Positions 15,101 through 22,425 are shown, counted from the stretch's first letter. The stretch: 64,000 nucleotides of DNA from Amphiura filiformis (GCF_039555335.1 NC_092640.1:36574784-36638783); one strand, 5' to 3'. Numbers and translations: made by a program. The notes: a model not told the origin generated them from the letters alone.

Positions 15101-17456
15101 AGAAGGCAGAGTATTTATTTTAATTTAATATACGCCAACATTTAGTAAAAAGGAAGACTGAAAAAATGGGTAAAAATCTATAATACAATTCCATATTACC
15201 CAACTAAAGGATACTGTCTCGTTTTTATGGTAGTCTGGTATTCTCATTTCTGAAACAAACTTTGGGGTACCATGATACATTTTTATGTAATGTTGAAATA
15301 TGAAAGTTCACTTTGACAACTACTCATTTATTGGTAGAGTTTAAGGGGTGGGGTATGAACGTTTGGACAGTATTTATTGTGTGACATTAGAGCACATCAG
15401 ACATATCGAATTGCATTCTGAATACGAAGAATGTCCTTCTGATGTCAAATAATTTTGATTTTTGGAAATTCGCAATGCAATACACATTTTATGGCAAATG
15501 ATTAACAATTTATATTTTTGATATTTAACAGTACTCGAAGTAAACTTTATAACTCTGATGATTTATACTTAAAGTGTATGTAGGTGGGATGAAAAGCCGA
15601 CGATCAATTGAAAATTTTGGACTTTCGTATTGAAGATATGGATTTTTTCCCAAAACACCAAAAAAAATTAGAAAAAAAATAAAAAAAAATCCATATCTAA
15701 AATATGAAAGGTCAAAATTTTCAATTGATCGTCGGCTTTTCCTCCCAGCTACATACACTTTAAGAATATGTCATTAGATTTATAAAATTAACTTCGAGGA
15801 CTGTTATATCAAAAATGTGAAAAATATCAATTTTTTATAATTTGTCATAAAATTTGTATTATATCGTGAATTTCAAAAAATGAAAATTATTTGATATCAG
15901 AAAGACATTCTTCGTATTCAGAATGCAGTTCCATATGTCTGATGTGCTCTCATGTCCCACAAAAAATACTATCGAAACTCTCAAAACGCTCATTCCAGAT
16001 CCCTTAAACCGTTACACACAGCTAAATTTGTTCACTAGTCAAACATGAGAATAACTGGTTTTTTTTTCTAGAAGCTTATTTTCAATTCTCATCATTTTCA
16101 TTTCTCATAATTTTTCTTCATAATACAGTGAAAATCAAAAGAAATAGATTTACAAACCATAATAAAACAAAGTCAAATACCCTTTTTCTACATGCTTATT
16201 TTCATTTCTCATAATTTTCCTCATAATACAATGAAAAACTAAATAAATAGATTTACAAATCCTAATAAAACAAAGTCAAACATAAGAATAATTTTTTTCT
16301 ACATGCTTATTTTCATTTCTCATCATTTTCCAGGGTGTCCCTGAAAGAACTGTATCGTCGGAAACTTAATTGTTTGAGTATCTTTTAAAACGCCACAACT
16401 AAACATAAATAAATAATTGGTGTGGTTAAGGAATAAATCAGCTATCACATACTGTTTGAATTTTGACAATTTACCATACCGTTCATGAAATATAACAATT
16501 TTACGAAACTCATTCAAATACCAATCGATGATCTATTTTATTACCATTATGAGTTCTAAGGCCATCTTGATTTAATAATTCGTAAAGCCCCCGCGCGCAT
16601 TTGTAAAATCAACCGTTTTTCGCGTTATTCCCGCTGGATTGAGTAAATTTCAGGGTTTTTTTTCCAGTGTTTTATTTTTCCCGTTCCACCACACAAAAAT
16701 CGTCAGACGTCAACATAGCCCAAAGCGTACATCTCAAAATTCTTCATCTTGACCACAGTGCAACCTCCCTGAGCATGTTTTAACATGCTCAAGAAAAAGG
16801 TCTATTCTTGCCACAGATACACAAAATTAAAGTATATAAATAAATAAATAAATAAATTAATTAATTAATTAACTAATTAAAACCGCATTCCGTATTAGGT
16901 TTTGTTTAAACATGTGAAGGGCTTTGAGACGAACTATTATGATTGACAATTAAGATGATTGGCCTAATCACTGCGCATCATCAGCGCATCATCAGCGCAT
17001 GCATGCGTCTGTTATCATTGATAGATATTGACTCCGTGGAAATGCTTGAAAATTATGGAGTTTCGTAAAATTCCTTTAAATTCAAAAAGTATATTATAGC
17101 GGATATGTTCCTCAACGTCATCAGTTATTTAGTTACATTTGATATATTCGTTAAAGTACCAAAACTGATCAGTTTCCGACGATACAGTTCTTTCAGGGAC
17201 ACCCACAATGAAAAACAAAATATATTGATTTACAAATCCTAATAAAACAAAGTCAAACATAAGAATAACTTTTTTTTCTAAATGTTTGTTTTCATTTCTC
17301 ATAATTTTCCTCATAACGCAATAACTTAAATTGTTGATTATAATGTTATCAATAGGTACCTATTCAAGTCCATGTACCAGCAATCCATGTACAGCGTTAA
17401 GTGAAAGCTTACCAAGTTGCCGTGTTGAAGGTCCCAATTACTACTGTAGTCCATAG
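119..17456 (+). CDS. Mosaic extracellular protein gene (Ser/Thr mini-exons, 2 TSP1, 5 HYR, doubtful EGF-like end)
   Basis: Span of a multi-exon gene; the separate entries give the exons. Visible order: two mini-exons, TSP1, five mini-exons, TSP1, five HYR exons, then a doubtful EGF-like exon. HYR domains are immunoglobulin-like extracellular adhesion modules named after echinoderm hyalin, and TSP1 repeats are secreted or cell-surface modules, so the product very likely works outside the cell in matrix, adhesion or recognition; the exact role is unknown. No signal peptide or start codon is visible, so the 5' end lies before base 1. Every HYR, TSP1 and mini-exon begins with the last two bases of a codon and ends with its first base (phase 1-1), the classic class of shuffled extracellular modules. 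Introns carry many repeat remnants. The 3' end is uncertain: either the EGF-like exon at 17356 or undetected exons. Confidence 0.85.
561..632 (+). CDS. Ser/Thr-rich linker mini-exon 2 (donor damaged)
   Basis: 72 nt, phase 1-1 by homology, with core T-S-V-I-T-K-P-S-P-V-T-S-N-I-P-T. The acceptor is good (ttatttacag). After the homologous end ACAG the next bases are TTCAG, where sister exons have GTAAG, GTTAG or GTCAG. A GT is available only one base earlier, which would shift the frame. The upstream intron shares a block (gatgactctt) with the intron before mini-exon 3, so exon and flank were copied together. Confidence 0.5.
1043..1345 (-). mobile_element. Copy 1 of the TATAGACGAATC inverted-repeat family
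   Basis: Begins tatagacgaatcc and carries, in reverse orientation, the motifs seen in copies at 7097, 14690 and 56944 (ggtcaggatt, gggaccc, ccacatcatttcacattttagg, ggtgtaggaatgcgtga). No coding capacity. Non-autonomous DNA element in the intron between mini-exon 2 and the first TSP1 exon. Confidence 0.6.
1679..1852 (+). CDS. Thrombospondin type-1 repeat exon 1
   Basis: 174 nt, 58 codons, phase 1-1, between acceptor atattag and donor gtaaat. It starts Y-W-T-A-W-G-P-F-S-Q-C and continues D-V-T-C-G-E-G. It holds the Trp ladder, the CxxTCG motif and six cysteines (QC, TC, SC, LC, SC, IC), the full count for a TSP1 domain. It ends in a Thr/Ser tail (A-T-S-S-S) that leads into the mini-exon linkers. 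One exon equals one module. Confidence 0.9.
1860..2000. mobile_element. Remnant of a CAGTGGCGTAGC-type element
   Basis: The sequence ending ctacgccactg at about 2000 is the right end of an element whose other ends begin CAGTGGCGTA; similar ends occur at 14266 and 50630. It includes a short (CCAC)n run. No partner end was identified. Confidence 0.3.
2271..2310. repeat. Tandem duplication of a 20-bp intronic unit
   Basis: The string gacctaaataccacataag occurs twice back to back in the intron. A recent local duplication with no other meaning seen. Confidence 0.8.
2593..2664 (+). CDS. Ser/Thr-rich linker mini-exon 3
   Basis: 72 nt, phase 1-1, acceptor ttcaaag, donor gtaggt. Core S-D-V-S-P-T-L-V-I-T-K-P-S-P-T-F-T-N-M-P-T. 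No cysteine; rich in Ser, Thr and Pro, as expected of a mucin-like O-glycosylated spacer between the TSP1 modules. Confidence 0.75.
2800..2859 (+). CDS. Ser/Thr-rich linker mini-exon 4
   Basis: 60 nt, phase 1-1, acceptor attcgaag, donor gttagt. Reads D-K-S-N-N-S-P-T-S-V-I-T-K-S-S-L-V-P-T. Closest to mini-exon 1 in its first half; shorter because the N-I element before P-T is missing. Confidence 0.7.
3007..3075 (+). CDS. Ser/Thr-rich linker mini-exon 5
   Basis: 69 nt, phase 1-1, acceptor tcgcag, donor gtaagt. Reads D-S-N-H-S-Q-T-S-V-T-S-K-P-S-P-A-T-S-K-I. Only about 150 bp separate it from mini-exon 4, the tightest spacing of the set. Confidence 0.75.
3533..3601 (+). CDS. Ser/Thr-rich linker mini-exon 6
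   Basis: 69 nt, phase 1-1, acceptor atttacag, donor gtcagt. Reads T-D-I-N-S-A-T-S-S-I-T-K-P-N-H-V-T-G-N-I. Same family pattern; splice sites intact. Confidence 0.7.
3633..4110. repeat. Fold-back-like repeat with a repeated aatacgtcagtatgtgaaa motif
   Basis: At least five direct, imperfect copies of gcaaatacgtcagtatgtga lie between 3840 and 4110, and an inverted copy (tcacatactgacgtatttgc) lies at 3635. The inverted copy and the last direct copy could be the termini of a small inverted-repeat element with internal duplication. The 61-codon open frame here is a by-product of the repeat. Confidence 0.6.
4111..5062. other. Intron sequence, nothing firm
   Basis: Contains a minus-strand open stretch at 4240-4482 that I do not recognise, and AT-rich intron sequence. 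No splice-supported exon of either gene was found here. Confidence 0.5.
5063..5137 (+). CDS. Ser/Thr-rich linker mini-exon 7
   Basis: 75 nt, phase 1-1, acceptor cgtacag, donor gtaagt. Core S-N-E-S-P-T-S-L-A-I-T-S-S-S-I-A-G-T. The most divergent member and the last spacer before the second TSP1 exon. Confidence 0.7.
5138..5944. other. Intron with a GC-rich block at about 5450-5610
   Basis: Mostly AT-rich. A GC-rich patch with several gggccc strings stands out at 5455-5610, and a short tandem (acacattgtgtcaat) lies at about 5200. No exon recognised. Confidence 0.4.
5945..6130 (+). mobile_element. tRNA-derived SINE, copy 1
   Basis: The head at about 5948-6011 resembles a tRNA: box A tagcctaatgg, box B gggttcgaatccc, and ends able to form an acceptor-like stem (ctggta with tgccgg). 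The anticodon arm is too short for a working tRNA. The body at 6011-6130, gttgggttgtgtac to ttggtaaactgtt, recurs reversed at 10140-10265, so this is a dispersed SINE and not a tRNA gene. Confidence 0.6.
6201..6347 (+). CDS. Thrombospondin type-1 repeat exon 2
   Basis: 147 nt, 49 codons, phase 1-1, acceptor aatcaaag, strong donor gtaagt. Reads T-W-S-Y-W-S-Y-Y-G-E-C-S-V-T-C-G-Q-G, then K-E-R-R-R-A-C and ends E-A-S-C. It has the WxxW motif, the CSVTCG core and six cysteines. The Trp spacing and basic KERRR strand are typical of TSP1. It sits directly before the HYR exons. Confidence 0.92.
6759..7004 (+). CDS. HYR domain exon 1
   Basis: 246 nt, 82 codons, phase 1-1, acceptor ttccgcag, donor gtagag. 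Starts with V-S-P-H-V-V-C-P, has Y-P-P-A-I-T-A-D-N-S-G-G, S-Y-P-A-G-S-F-F and ends with T-D-P-S-G-N-T-A-V-C-V-F. These are the hallmark blocks of the HYR fold: Cys-Pro near the start, DNSGG, the P-x-G-S strand, ATDxSGN and the closing Cys. One exon equals one domain. Confidence 0.95.
7097..7210 (+). mobile_element. Copy 2 (partial) of the TATAGACGAATC family
   Basis: gacgaatccaatttcacgc and then acacctcaatggcagcca match the first 110 bp of the copy at 56944. The right part is missing or too diverged to follow. Sits just after HYR exon 1. Confidence 0.55.
7211..8427. other. Intron with an old remnant of the AAGGGATCTGG family (about 7920-8240)
   Basis: At 8035-8240 the order catcagacac, gcattccgaatgcgaggaat, cagtcctcgaagtaaa and gtgtatgtaactgg follows the long inverted-repeat elements at 15341 and 59751, strongly diverged and without clear ends. 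The rest, including 7300-7900, has no exon I can support. Confidence 0.45.
8428..8688 (+). CDS. HYR domain exon 2
   Basis: 261 nt, 87 codons, phase 1-1, acceptor cccaacag, donor gtataa. V-P-P-Y-V-V-C-P-P-D opens the domain; V-E-Y-P-P-V-D-A-F-D-D-N, H-P-S-G-S-F-F and D-L-S-G-N-T-G-T-C-S-F follow. The DNSGG block is changed to D-D-N-H-S-K. The two canonical cysteines are present, and several N-x-T sites (NGT, NQT, NVT) could be glycosylated. Confidence 0.94.
8689..10139. other. Intron; weak transposon-end remnants only
   Basis: Strings such as acagggtggaataaaa (about 8980) and agggtgtcccaaagt (about 9152) look like ends of mariner/IS630-type elements, without a partner. A C-rich patch lies at 9560-9605, and a GC-rich block with small hairpins at 9860-9930. 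No exon was found. Confidence 0.35.
10140..10265 (-). mobile_element. Body of the SINE seen at 5945, copy 2
   Basis: Reverse complement matches 6011-6130 over about 110 bp (tttaccaacccaaagtgtt, ctacacaacccaattt). The tRNA-like head is not visible. Confidence 0.6.
10330..10556 (+). mobile_element. 3' end of a truncated non-LTR retrotransposon
   Basis: A T-rich stretch closes with gatggaaataaatttgattgattgattgat: an AATAAA-like signal then a (TTGA)n tail, the usual end of CR1/jockey-group LINEs. No coding sequence remains. The 61-codon open frame in it is low complexity. Confidence 0.5.
10754..11008 (+). CDS. HYR domain exon 3
   Basis: 255 nt, 85 codons, phase 1-1, acceptor tatttttcag, donor gtttgt. 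P-P-E-L-T-C-P-E-D starts the fold, then V-T-D-N-S-G-G-A-V-S-V-T-Y, and the closing V-T-G-T-D-P-S-G-N-T-A-T-C. The usual P-S-G-S strand is replaced by P-R-P-D-H-L-F, so this copy has diverged in the third strand while keeping both cysteines. Confidence 0.93.
11009..11565. other. Intron, no feature recognised
   Basis: AT-rich sequence with no recognised repeat or splice-supported exon. Confidence 0.4.
11566..11923. mobile_element. Inverted-repeat element related to the one at 51210
   Basis: Left end aacagtatgcttcgactata and right end tatagtcgaaacatactgtt form an imperfect 20-bp terminal repeat. The inner motif aaatgcgcacgtgac is shared with the terminal repeat at 51246. About 358 bp and non-coding. 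Open frames here are accidental, helped by a poly-G run at about 11652-11663. Confidence 0.6.
12001..12222 (+). mobile_element. Partial copy of the AAGGGATCTGG inverted-repeat family
   Basis: Contains gtgggacatgagagcacatc, gacatatcgaatt and cagtcctctaagtaaa in the order seen in the full copies at 15341 and 59751, but only one half of the palindrome. Confidence 0.6.
12348..12608 (+). CDS. HYR domain exon 4
   Basis: 261 nt, 87 codons, phase 1-1, acceptor gttgcag, donor gtgagg. P-P-W-I-F-C-P-D-N-Q begins it; V-T-Y-P-A-A-T-A, L-S-Y-T-H-P-S-G-S-Y-F, V-T-V-T-A-T-D-N-P-G-N and R-V-C-I-F follow. The DNSGG block has become an insert rich in Pro and Leu. Both cysteines and the ATD-x-x-GN signature are kept. 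Confidence 0.94.
12655..12800 (+). repeat. Dispersed repeat also found at 29525-29670
   Basis: Shares atctcgcaacagctcataca, acataacaaaagt (one change), cagtggaac and gaattag with the second copy. Function and class not recognised. Confidence 0.6.
12808..13070 (-). mobile_element. Short retroposon with (TTCAAG)n end, copy 1
   Basis: On the minus strand the body reads from gccattgccaacgtctttgt to a tail of (CTTGAA)n. A diverged second copy lies at 25745-26008 in the opposite orientation. The simple-hexamer tail suggests a SINE or a LINE 3' fragment. The 104-codon open frame across it is antisense to the element and not a gene. Confidence 0.6.
13071..13928. other. Intron, no feature recognised
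   Basis: No repeat partner in this window and no exon-like reading frame with splice sites was found. Confidence 0.4.
13929..14192 (+). CDS. HYR-like domain exon 5 (divergent)
   Basis: 264 nt, 88 codons, phase 1-1, acceptor aatattag, donor gtaggt. Size and phase match the other HYR exons. V-L-G-C-N-P near the start and A-E-A-T-C-T-F near the end keep the two cysteines, and R-S-G-S-L-F-Y-Y-G keeps the P-S-G-S-x-F strand. DNSGG and ATDxSGN are lost. It is most likely a fast-evolving HYR copy; no stop or frame shift is seen. Confidence 0.8.
14266..14530. mobile_element. Remnant of a CAGTGGCGTAAC-type DNA element
   Basis: Begins cagtggcgtaactttcgg, an end shared with remnants at 2000 and 50630. 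The opposite end was not found with confidence. Confidence 0.3.
14690..14984 (+). mobile_element. Copy 3 of the TATAGACGAATC family (about 295 bp)
   Basis: Ends aatgacgaatccaa and ttggattcgtctata are inverted repeats of each other. The inner order gctgggtccccgt, ttttaaactgcc, gtttacagcacaat and gatcaaatcctgaccatgac matches the copy at 56944. Confidence 0.7.
15341..16007. mobile_element. Long palindromic element (AAGGGATCTGG family), full copy 1
   Basis: About 667 bp that folds back on itself almost along its whole length: gacatatcgaattgcattct near the left end meets gaatgcagttccatatgtc near the right, and both halves carry the tgatcgtcggctttt/aaagccgacgatca block. The ends lie at TTAA sequences (15341 and 16004). 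Related to 59751-60332 in the opposite orientation. Non-coding. Confidence 0.8.
16060..16331 (+). repeat. Minisatellite, about 105-bp unit, left part
   Basis: Unit contains acatgcttattttcatttct, cataattttcctcataatac, agatttacaaatcctaataa and aacaaagtcaaacataagaa. About two and a half units here; a further unit continues at 17205-17330 beyond the inserted element. Confidence 0.75.
16333..17204. mobile_element. Transposon with GGGTGTCCC termini, about 870 bp
   Basis: The left end gggtgtccctgaaagaactg and the right end cagttctttcagggacaccc are perfect inverted repeats, extending to gtatcgtcggaaact on each side. Weaker inverted similarity runs further in (acaattttacgaaactc against gagtttcgtaaaatt). 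GGGTGTCCC ends are typical of IS630/mariner-group elements. No transposase remains; it interrupts the minisatellite. Confidence 0.75.
17205..17330 (+). repeat. Minisatellite, right part
   Basis: Resumes with acaatgaaaaacaaaatata and finishes one more unit. Compared with intact units, about seven bases (tcataat) are missing at the insertion point. Confidence 0.7.
17356..17456 (+). CDS. Candidate EGF-like exon with in-frame stop
   Basis: Between acceptor caatag and strong donor gtacgt. In the expected phase it reads P-C-T-S-N-P-C-T-A-L, then P-S-C-R-V-E-G-P-N-Y-Y-C-S-P followed by TAG immediately before the donor. The first four EGF cysteines and the NYYC strand are present, but the C-x-C and last Cys are not. 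It is either the true C-terminus ending in a half EGF domain or a decayed exon. The other two frames are closed. Confidence 0.4.
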
Positions 17457-17929
17457 GTACGTAGAAGTATATTATGTGTAAATTATGTTGCCCATAGACC
17501 ATTTCAAATCAAGATCGGAAAAGTTCGGAAAACTGCTGTATTTATTCAGTAAGCTAGGGGGTCAAAATTAGGGGGTCAAGAAATGTCATAGCATGGTACC
17601 CGTTTTGATTGAAAATACAACTTACTTAGCCAGAATCAACATTCGTCATCGCGCGAGAAATATTTTACAAAGGTATTTAACTAACACTTGCACTATTTGG
17701 TACTTCACAAATGACGGTAACGGAATGAAAAGTGCGAATGTTCATCATTTTTCGGCATTTAAAATTTCATATTGGCCACATTAAGAACAATATCTCACAC
17801 TCCTTAGTGAGCGATATTTTTTAATAAGCTGGGGGTCAAATTGGCGGAGAGGGTATGTCAGGAATCCAATCAGGGTAACCTTTTGCGCGAAAATACAGCT
17901 TATTTAGCCAATGTGAACACCGGTTTAAA
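17457..17929. other. Unassigned
   Basis: No repeat or gene recognised in this stretch. Confidence 0.4.
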
Positions 17930-18643
17930 TACTGTCCTAGCATAATTGAGCTAACACCTCAGATCATTTTGCGTCAGTTAGATCATTTTTACAGAACGTC
18001 AAAAGATGCATCACCTCTTCCGTAAGTCAGTCACTTGCATAAGACATACCAAAGATGGAAGAGTAAGATTTTCTGGCGTCACATCAAACGAGGCATAAGG
18101 AGATATAACAGCAGTGGAATCTCAAATTTCAATCGGTATTTACAACTGAGGACACCACCTGCATACCCGAAAAAGGTCCTAGTCCTTTTCCTCCAATGCC
18201 GAACTTCAAGATCACAGTACCAGGAATGGAGAAGTTGCTCTCCGAGCTCAATCCTTCAAAAGCCGCTGGGCCAGATGGACTTCCGAGTCGTATTCTGAAG
18301 ACTCTTGCTCCTCAACTTGCACCAGTGTTGACATTCATATACAACCAATCTCTTCATTCAGGAGTTTTACCACACGATTAGAAATAAGCCAACATTACAC
18401 CAATCTTGAAGAAGGGTGACAGAGCGGAAGCTAAAAACTACATACCAGTGTCATGAACGAGTATTTCCTGTAAAACCATGGAACATGTCATCCACAGCCA
18501 AATCATGAGCCATCTTGACCATCACCATATCTTGTCTGACCAGCAACATGGATTTTGGAAACGGTGTTCATGTGATACACAGCTGCTAATCACGCATCAT
18601 GATCTCAGCAGTGCCTTGGACCAGAGAAAGAACATGGATGTCA

Positions 18644-19538
18644 CACTCAGAAATATTCACACGTTATGTAAAAAAAAACACGATGTAAATTAAATTATAC
18701 ACAGTATATGTAAAAGTTTGTCAAAAAGCTAGTTTACCTAGTTTGTGTAATCATTGCATTAAATGAAGTAAAATGTCAGCCCAAAATACTTCGCTGATTG
18801 GAGAAAATCTACCTAACGTGTTATGTACTTCGACACACATGTAGTTTTTACCTATTTCATGTAAGAAGTTGCGCAAACCGAAAGCAATGGCGGACACGAC
18901 GTGTGTGTGATCGTGTAGCGCATACCTGCTGAAACTTCATTCAAATAGGTAGGTTTCGGAGTCATTAAGCTTGAACCAAACTGGAGATTCGTTCGATAAG
19001 TTATGCATGGATTTCTTTGATACTTTAAAATGGCTATTTATGGGTTCATTTTGCTAGATTGATCAACATTAGAATTTGCATGCACCGGGACATTGCAGCG
19101 ATCATGTGCTACTAGTAGGACAACCATTAGGCCTACAGTACAATTGTGCCCGGACACTGTGTGTATCTAGCAATGTGTGTACGTGTTGAGATAGATCACA
19201 AATACCACAGAAGATCTTCTCTGGTAATACGGACAGTGTAGCCGTGATATGCATTGAAATGATAGTGTAGCCTAGTGTACCAAGTGTCACGAATTATAGG
19301 CTTGAAGCCTTGAAGTGACAATGCATTAGTGTACTATAGCATTGTATCATACATGTACACGCGCGAGGGAAACGCTTACATTGAACATTAACTAGATAGC
19401 GGGTTGAACTGATAGAAAATAAAATAAAAACAAAATAAAATACTTCATGCATGAAATTGTATTGTTGAATGAATCTGACAGTTAACCAAGATCTGATGAC
19501 TTCAAATCTATCATGAATTATGTTTCAGCATAAAATAA

Positions 19539-19569
<31 letters not shown>

Positions 19570-19958
19570 CCCCAATCCTATTGACCTGTTTTTTTGCTTA
19601 ACTGGTATGTATTTTTTACATAATTCAAGGTTGTGTGAAAAATACCTATTTGTTATATGGTTCATATGCTATATAAATGTTTTACATAATTTGTGTAAAA
19701 TATTACATAACAATTATGTAGTAAAATACCTAATAGCTGAGGTAAAAAATCTACATAAAAGTTATGTAAATATTTTACCTAAAAGTTATGTAAATATTTT
19801 ACCTAATATGTATGTATTTTTTATTACTTATCTGCTATGGGTTTTTTTTTATACATAATTCATGGTTATGTAAAAAATACCTTTTTTGTTTTGGAGTTCT
19901 ATACGTACATCGAAGTTGTGTTAAATTTTACACAATTTGTGTATTTTTTCTGTGAGTG
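18644..19958. mobile_element. Non-autonomous DNA element nested in the LINE (about 1.3 kb)
   Basis: Left end cactcagaaatattcacac and right end (reverse complement) cactcacagaaaaaatacac resemble each other as terminal inverted repeats. Removing it rejoins the LINE reading (N-M-D-V before, I-I-L-D-I-T after). The right half is an AT-rich array of tatgtaaatattttaccta-like motifs, echoed near the left end. No transposase. A 2-bp CA flanks both ends. Confidence 0.65.
19540..19569. repeat. (GAAA)n microsatellite
   Basis: About seven tandem gaaa units inside the nested DNA element. Confidence 0.95.
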
Positions 19959-20186
19959 CATCATACTCGACATTACAATTGCATTTGACACCGTGCCTCA
20001 TCTCCGCCTTTTCTCCAATTGAAACTAAAGTACTACGACATAAACAATCAGTTGCTGTCCTGGATATCTTCCTGTTTTCAAGACCGATCCTAGAAAGTAG
20101 TGCTGGAAAGTAGAACTTCATCTGCAGTTTCCGACGACTCTGGAGTTCCTCATGGAACGGTCCTCGAACTGCTCCTTTTCTTCTTT

Positions 20187-20512
20187 GAGGGCACGGTGGC
20201 TCAGTGGATACGGCCTTGGACTCATAATCTGAGATCTTGCTCGACGTGCGTGGGTTCGAGTCCCCGTACCGCCACCGTGTTGTGCCCTTGGGCAAGGCGC
20301 TTTCCCTCGCTTGCTTCACCCCAACCAGGTGCAATGGGAAGCTGTTAGGGGTAGTCACAGTCTTTGTACTGATGAACCCTGCGCCATTTGTAGGCTGCAA
20401 ACGTGGTTCCGATTATTCTAATGACGGCGGAATAAATGTAAGGCGCTTTGAGGCTGTTTACATACGTTTACGGCATCAAGCGCTATATAAATATCTACAT
20501 AATATTTATTTA
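20187..20512 (+). mobile_element. Full-length tRNA-derived SINE nested in the LINE
   Basis: Head with box A tggctcagtggatacggcc and box B gggttcgagtcccc; the anticodon loop would be CTCATAA. The body has ttgtgcccttgggcaaggcg, and the tail has tcaagcgctatataaatatc followed by tatttatttatt. Flanks ttcttt and ttctct look like a diverged target duplication, and excision restores L-F-L-L-Y-I-N-D-L-P of the LINE. The GCGCTATATAAA tail resembles the end of the LINE at 40480-44765. Confidence 0.85.
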
Positions 20513-21437
20513 TTCTCTACATCAACGACTTACCAGAGCTGATTACATCAACAGCACGTCTATTTGCAGATGATGCCCTTGTATACCGTGAAGCTCTCCA
20601 AGCTGACCTAGACCATCTTACCAAGTGGCAACAAGACTGGCAGATGCAATTGAATCCAAGCAAGTAGTGTTATGTGATGCATGTATCCAACTCTAGAAGT
20701 CAAGTACACCATGACTTCAAACTGTGCGGCCAGACACTCGCCGTCGTGAAGTCACATCCATAATAGGGAATCCATCTTCAGGATGATCTAGGATGGAATA
20801 CTCAGATTGGCTCTGCAACATCCAAAGCAAGCAGAATGCTCGGTGTGGTTTGTCGAAACCTTGGGAATTGTCCAGAGAAGTTGAAGGAAACGGCCTACAT
20901 TAGCCTTGTTAGACCCCACGTTGAGTATGGCTCCGTGATTTGGGATCCTCGCTAGGAGAACAACAAGGTGAAAGTGGAGAAGATCCAGAGAAGTGCTGCC
21001 CCCTTTGACAGTCAAATTATGAACGCACCAAGGGGTCGGTAACAACTCTCTTGAAAGACCTCGGGTGGCAGTCGCTTAAGGACCGCAGAAGATCTGCACG
21101 TCAACCCTGTTGTACAAGATCATCAACGATGAGGTGGACATCTCCAGTGACCGTTACCTAACGCCAGTTACCCGACCTTCTCGCCGCTACAACTCTAGAA
21201 GGTTTATCCAACATCAGACCAGACTCCAAAGTCACAAGTATTTATTCTTCCCAAGAACAATACCCCAGTGGAATAACCTCAAAGAAAACATAATCCAAGC
21301 TTCAAATAACCAAGCATTCCAAGCACACTTACAGGCTCAGGGTTAGTAACCACGCTTATAACCCCCGCACAAGCTTGGCTGTCATATCCAGTCTTTCTGG
21401 GTCCTGCCAATACCAGAGTTGAAGTTGAAGTTGAAGT

Positions 21438-22015
21438 ACCACCACGCGCTGATTACACATTGTGTATCCTTGGCAAAAGTACTTCTCTCATCCATAATTG
21501 ACCGCACGAAAGTTCATCGTGGTTATGATGCCTGTTATGCAATGGAACTTCGCACTGTACGTAATGCTGAAGAGGTACTTTTTTATGCGCGCGCGATCGG
21601 GGAAATTATTTCATGCTTAGGCTTTATTTAATTGGAATTTACCGGTTTAAAAAAGGTCTATTATACGTACTTATTGTTATTAAAGGGGGTAACCCTGATG
21701 GTTTATGAATAAAGGATCATTGTCTTCAAACTTTAATACGTACAATGTCAAATATCGTCCCCTTATGCATCCATGTAAAACAACAAGAACATTTTCAGCG
21801 TGAATGTTAATAATAAGCCCAATCAGCAAGGCAGTGCGAGCTACGCACGAATTGCATTACGGTTCGCACCATTGTAAACAGCAAAACATCCGAAAGTATG
21901 CCGTTGTCTCAAACTCAATTTGAGAAGAAGTAGTAATTGTATGTTCAATCTATACTTCACTTACATGTTATAGAAAGCATGCACGTAAGTAATAGGAATA
22001 TCGCCGCACTTAATC
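21438..22015. other. Unassigned
   Basis: Open frame 21419-21631 starts in the LINE tail and is not recognised. Nothing else seen. Confidence 0.4.
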
Positions 22016-22425
22016 TTAAATGAAGTCTCCGGCACTCACAACATTATGCCTTATATGTAAGAAAGATAATTATCAAGCACGAATCTCGTGGTTTTATTTA
22101 AAAGAAACTCATAGTGACCATAAAACGAATAAAAACATCCGTTTCTCAACACGTGATATTCAAAATTCCCGATCGCCGAAATTGTCGAGTGCAATGACGT
22201 CCCAGTAATACAATGAAGGCTGACGACAATTGAGCACAAGTAACTATTACGTCAGTGCACTTAGACAATTTCGGCGCGGGAATTTTGAATATCGCGTGTT
22301 TAGAGCGGACTGTTTTTATTCCTTTTTATGGTCAATATGAATTTGTTTTAAATAATACCATGTGATTCGTTTTATTTTTATAACATATAAGGCATAATGT
22401 TATGATTGTCGGAGACTCCCTTTAA
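22016..22425. mobile_element. Palindromic MITE (GGAGTCTCCG family), full copy
   Basis: Left gaagtctccggcactcac and right attgtcggagactccc are inverted, as are ttatgccttatatgt/acatataaggcataa and attcaaaattcccg/cgggaattttgaat. About 410 bp, bordered by TTAA on both sides. Half of a second copy lies at 60505-60729. Confidence 0.75.

Larger units (their letters stand above)
17930..21437 (+). pseudogene. Dead non-LTR retrotransposon (LINE) ORF2 with two nested insertions
   Basis: Fragments of one reverse transcriptase read along the + strand in shifting frames. S-K-A-A-G-P-D-G-L-P appears at about 18255 and A-F-D-T-V-P-H-L-R-L at about 19983. After the nested SINE come Y-I-N-D-L-P-E-L and R-L-F-A-D-D-A-L-V-Y-R at 20517-20590 (the catalytic box as FADD), then R-P-H-V-E-Y-G-S-V-I-W-D at 20910 and F-F-P-R-T-I-P-Q-W-N-N-L at about 21250. 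Several stops and shifts make it a fossil. It ends in a (TTGAAG)n tail at 21417-21437. CR1/jockey-group affiliation is inferred. The 5' edge is not sharp. Confidence 0.8.
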
